A DNA stretch of 6,631 bases, from NCBI GenBank assembly GCA_024688095.1, contig JAILEJ010000269.1:1-6631 (forward strand), given 5' to 3'. The notes beneath the pieces are model-generated. The model did no database searches, was not told the origin of the DNA, and was given only the letters and a program-made list of their open reading frames with translations. This DNA comes from Butyrivibrio sp. Its GTDB lineage: Bacteria; Bacillota; Clostridia; Lachnospirales; Lachnospiraceae. How positions within the stretch are numbered: position 1 is the first letter of the stretch; the number at the start of each line of letters is the position of its first letter. Positions 6,475 to 6,631 of the stretch are shown here, piece after piece. The position numbers and the translations under genes are program-made.

Positions 6475-6631
6475 TCAGTTTGATGTCATTAGCTCAGCGT
6501 TACTTTCGTTTGCGATTTCATCAACTCTTGATTTGTATTTTATTTTCAAAATTCTCTGAAGAGATTCATCAATCCTGCTTTCACTTAATGTACCATCATT
6601 AACAGCTGTTAACAGGGCATTATAAGCACTG
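6475..6631 (-). CDS. C-terminal fragment, probable family 3 glycoside hydrolase (beta-N-acetylhexosaminidase type)
   Basis: Only the last 51 codons are in the window; the gene enters from the right edge and stops with TGA at 6475-6477. The visible part reads AYNALLTAVNDGTLSESRID and then ESLQRILKIKYK, the pattern that closes the N-terminal catalytic domain of GH3 enzymes such as NagZ (a small-residue helix, then an S-x-x-R-I-D-E-S-x-x-R-I-L-x-x-K segment). Enzymes of this group remove beta-linked N-acetylglucosamine from peptidoglycan fragments or other glycans. About 18 hydrophilic residues follow the usual end point. The catalytic residues lie outside the window, so the specificity is open. 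Its transcripts should end at the terminator it shares with the FliD-like gene. Confidence 0.65.
   Translation of the reverse strand, partial: SAYNALLTAVNDGTLSESRIDESLQRILKIKYKSRVDEIANESNAELMTSN

Overview
The window is AT-rich and carries low-GC Firmicutes-type genes. The protein sequences look most like those of gut or rumen Lachnospiraceae (Clostridium cluster XIVa, the Roseburia/Butyrivibrio/Coprococcus type). This placement is recalled from family sequences and was not tested by a search.

Layout. A minus-strand block of five collinear genes fills positions 1 to 5235. In transcription order they are hisC (histidinol-phosphate aminotransferase), a small COG2426-type membrane protein, a class I SAM-dependent methyltransferase, hslO (redox chaperone Hsp33) and nadE (glutamine-dependent NAD+ synthetase, cut at its C-terminus by the window edge). 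The gaps are 43, 29, 50 and 2 bases, so one operon is likely. A good housekeeping-type promoter lies before hisC (-10 TATAAT, 17-base spacer). A 336-base divergent intergenic region follows. Then comes a plus-strand gene (5572-6348) for a 258-residue Ser/Thr-rich protein whose C-terminal half resembles the C-terminal domain of the flagellar cap protein FliD. It ends at a very strong hairpin with a U-tract on both strands, which faces the convergent tail of a minus-strand gene. That tail looks like the C-terminus of a family 3 glycoside hydrolase.

How the genes fit together. HisC belongs to histidine synthesis but stands here without other his genes. NadE makes the cellular NAD+ pool and Hsp33 protects proteins under oxidative stress, so the distal half of the operon has a loose redox theme. 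The methyltransferase and the membrane protein have no assigned substrate. No mobile elements, CRISPR arrays, tRNA or rRNA genes were seen.

The most interesting points are the orphan FliD-like protein with a possible sigma-D-like promoter, the strongly acidic insertion inside the glutaminase domain of NadE, and the mixed operon around a solitary hisC. Nothing here amounts to a clear new defence or mobile system.
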